From JBPOFM01 sp038259855 (GTDB lineage: Bacteria; Bacteroidota; Bacteroidia; Flavobacteriales; Flavobacteriaceae), in NCBI GenBank assembly GCA_038259855.1, contig JBBSOJ010000227.1, positions 1 through 5,449 of the forward strand: a stretch of 5,449 nt of DNA, in the 5' to 3' direction. Position 1 is the first letter of the stretch; the number at the start of each line of letters is the position of its first letter. The translations under genes and the position numbers were made by a program. The notes beneath the pieces were generated by a model. It searched no databases, was not told the DNA's origin, and saw only the letters and a list, made by a program, of their open reading frames with translations. Positions 5,391-5,449 of this stretch are shown piece by piece.

Positions 5391-5449
5391 ATGTCAGACA
5401 TTGCATCAAGAGTAAAAGCGATTATCGTCGATAAATTAGGAGTAGATGA
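5391..5449 (+). CDS. acpP: Acyl carrier protein, N-terminal end only
   Basis: The gene starts at ATG 5391 and runs off the window after 19 codons. The visible residues, MSDIASRVKAIIVDKLGVD, are the typical first helix of bacterial acyl carrier protein (family pattern xxIxxRVKxIIxxxLGVD). The protein carries growing acyl chains on a phosphopantetheine arm in type II fatty-acid synthesis. The modified serine (DSL motif) lies beyond the window and cannot be checked. It is divergent from purN across 183 bases and has its own TATTTTTG promoter box. In related genomes acpP is usually followed by fabF, which is expected but not visible here. Confidence 0.9.
   Translation, partial: MSDIASRVKAIIVDKLGVD

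Overview
The window looks like chromosomal DNA of a flavobacterium-type Bacteroidota. It is AT-rich, several genes start behind the Bacteroidota -7 promoter element TAnnTTTG, and no Shine-Dalgarno-like sites stand out. The protein set (long-form PurF, a viroplasmin-domain RNase HI, PurN next to a divergent acyl carrier protein gene) also fits that group. No species can be named from the sequence alone.

Layout. (1) 1-84, plus strand: the last 27 codons of a Fe/Mn superoxide dismutase, followed by an intrinsic terminator at 139-168. (2) 85-704: a 620-base stretch without a protein gene, between two convergent genes. It holds two nearly identical units of about 73-75 bases (240-312 and 505-579). 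Each reads on the minus strand as a promoter-like box, a 5' hairpin, a G-rich linker and a terminator hairpin, so they are best explained as a duplicated small RNA. (3) 705-5207, minus strand, in transcription order: purN (with an unusual C-terminal extension), an RNase HI with an N-terminal hybrid-binding domain, a PfkB-family sugar or nucleoside kinase, and purF. A TATATTTG promoter box precedes the kinase gene, and a strong palindromic terminator sits between the kinase gene and purF. (4) 5391-5449, plus strand: the first 19 codons of an acyl carrier protein, divergent from purN, with its own TATTTTTG box.

How the genes work together. PurF catalyses the first committed step of de novo purine synthesis (PRPP + glutamine to phosphoribosylamine) and PurN the third (formylation of GAR). 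The PfkB kinase lies between them and plausibly acts on a ribose-like or nucleoside substrate, but its substrate cannot be read from the sequence. RNase HI removes RNA from RNA:DNA hybrids and appears to be a housekeeping passenger in the cluster. The partial acpP begins a fatty-acid synthesis locus.

The two points most worth following are the duplicated candidate small RNA in the sod-purF gap and the PurN fusion. In the fusion, a normal ~189-residue enzyme (about 39% GC in the part counted) runs through a 7-base tandem repeat into about 110 unrecognised residues at about 26% GC.
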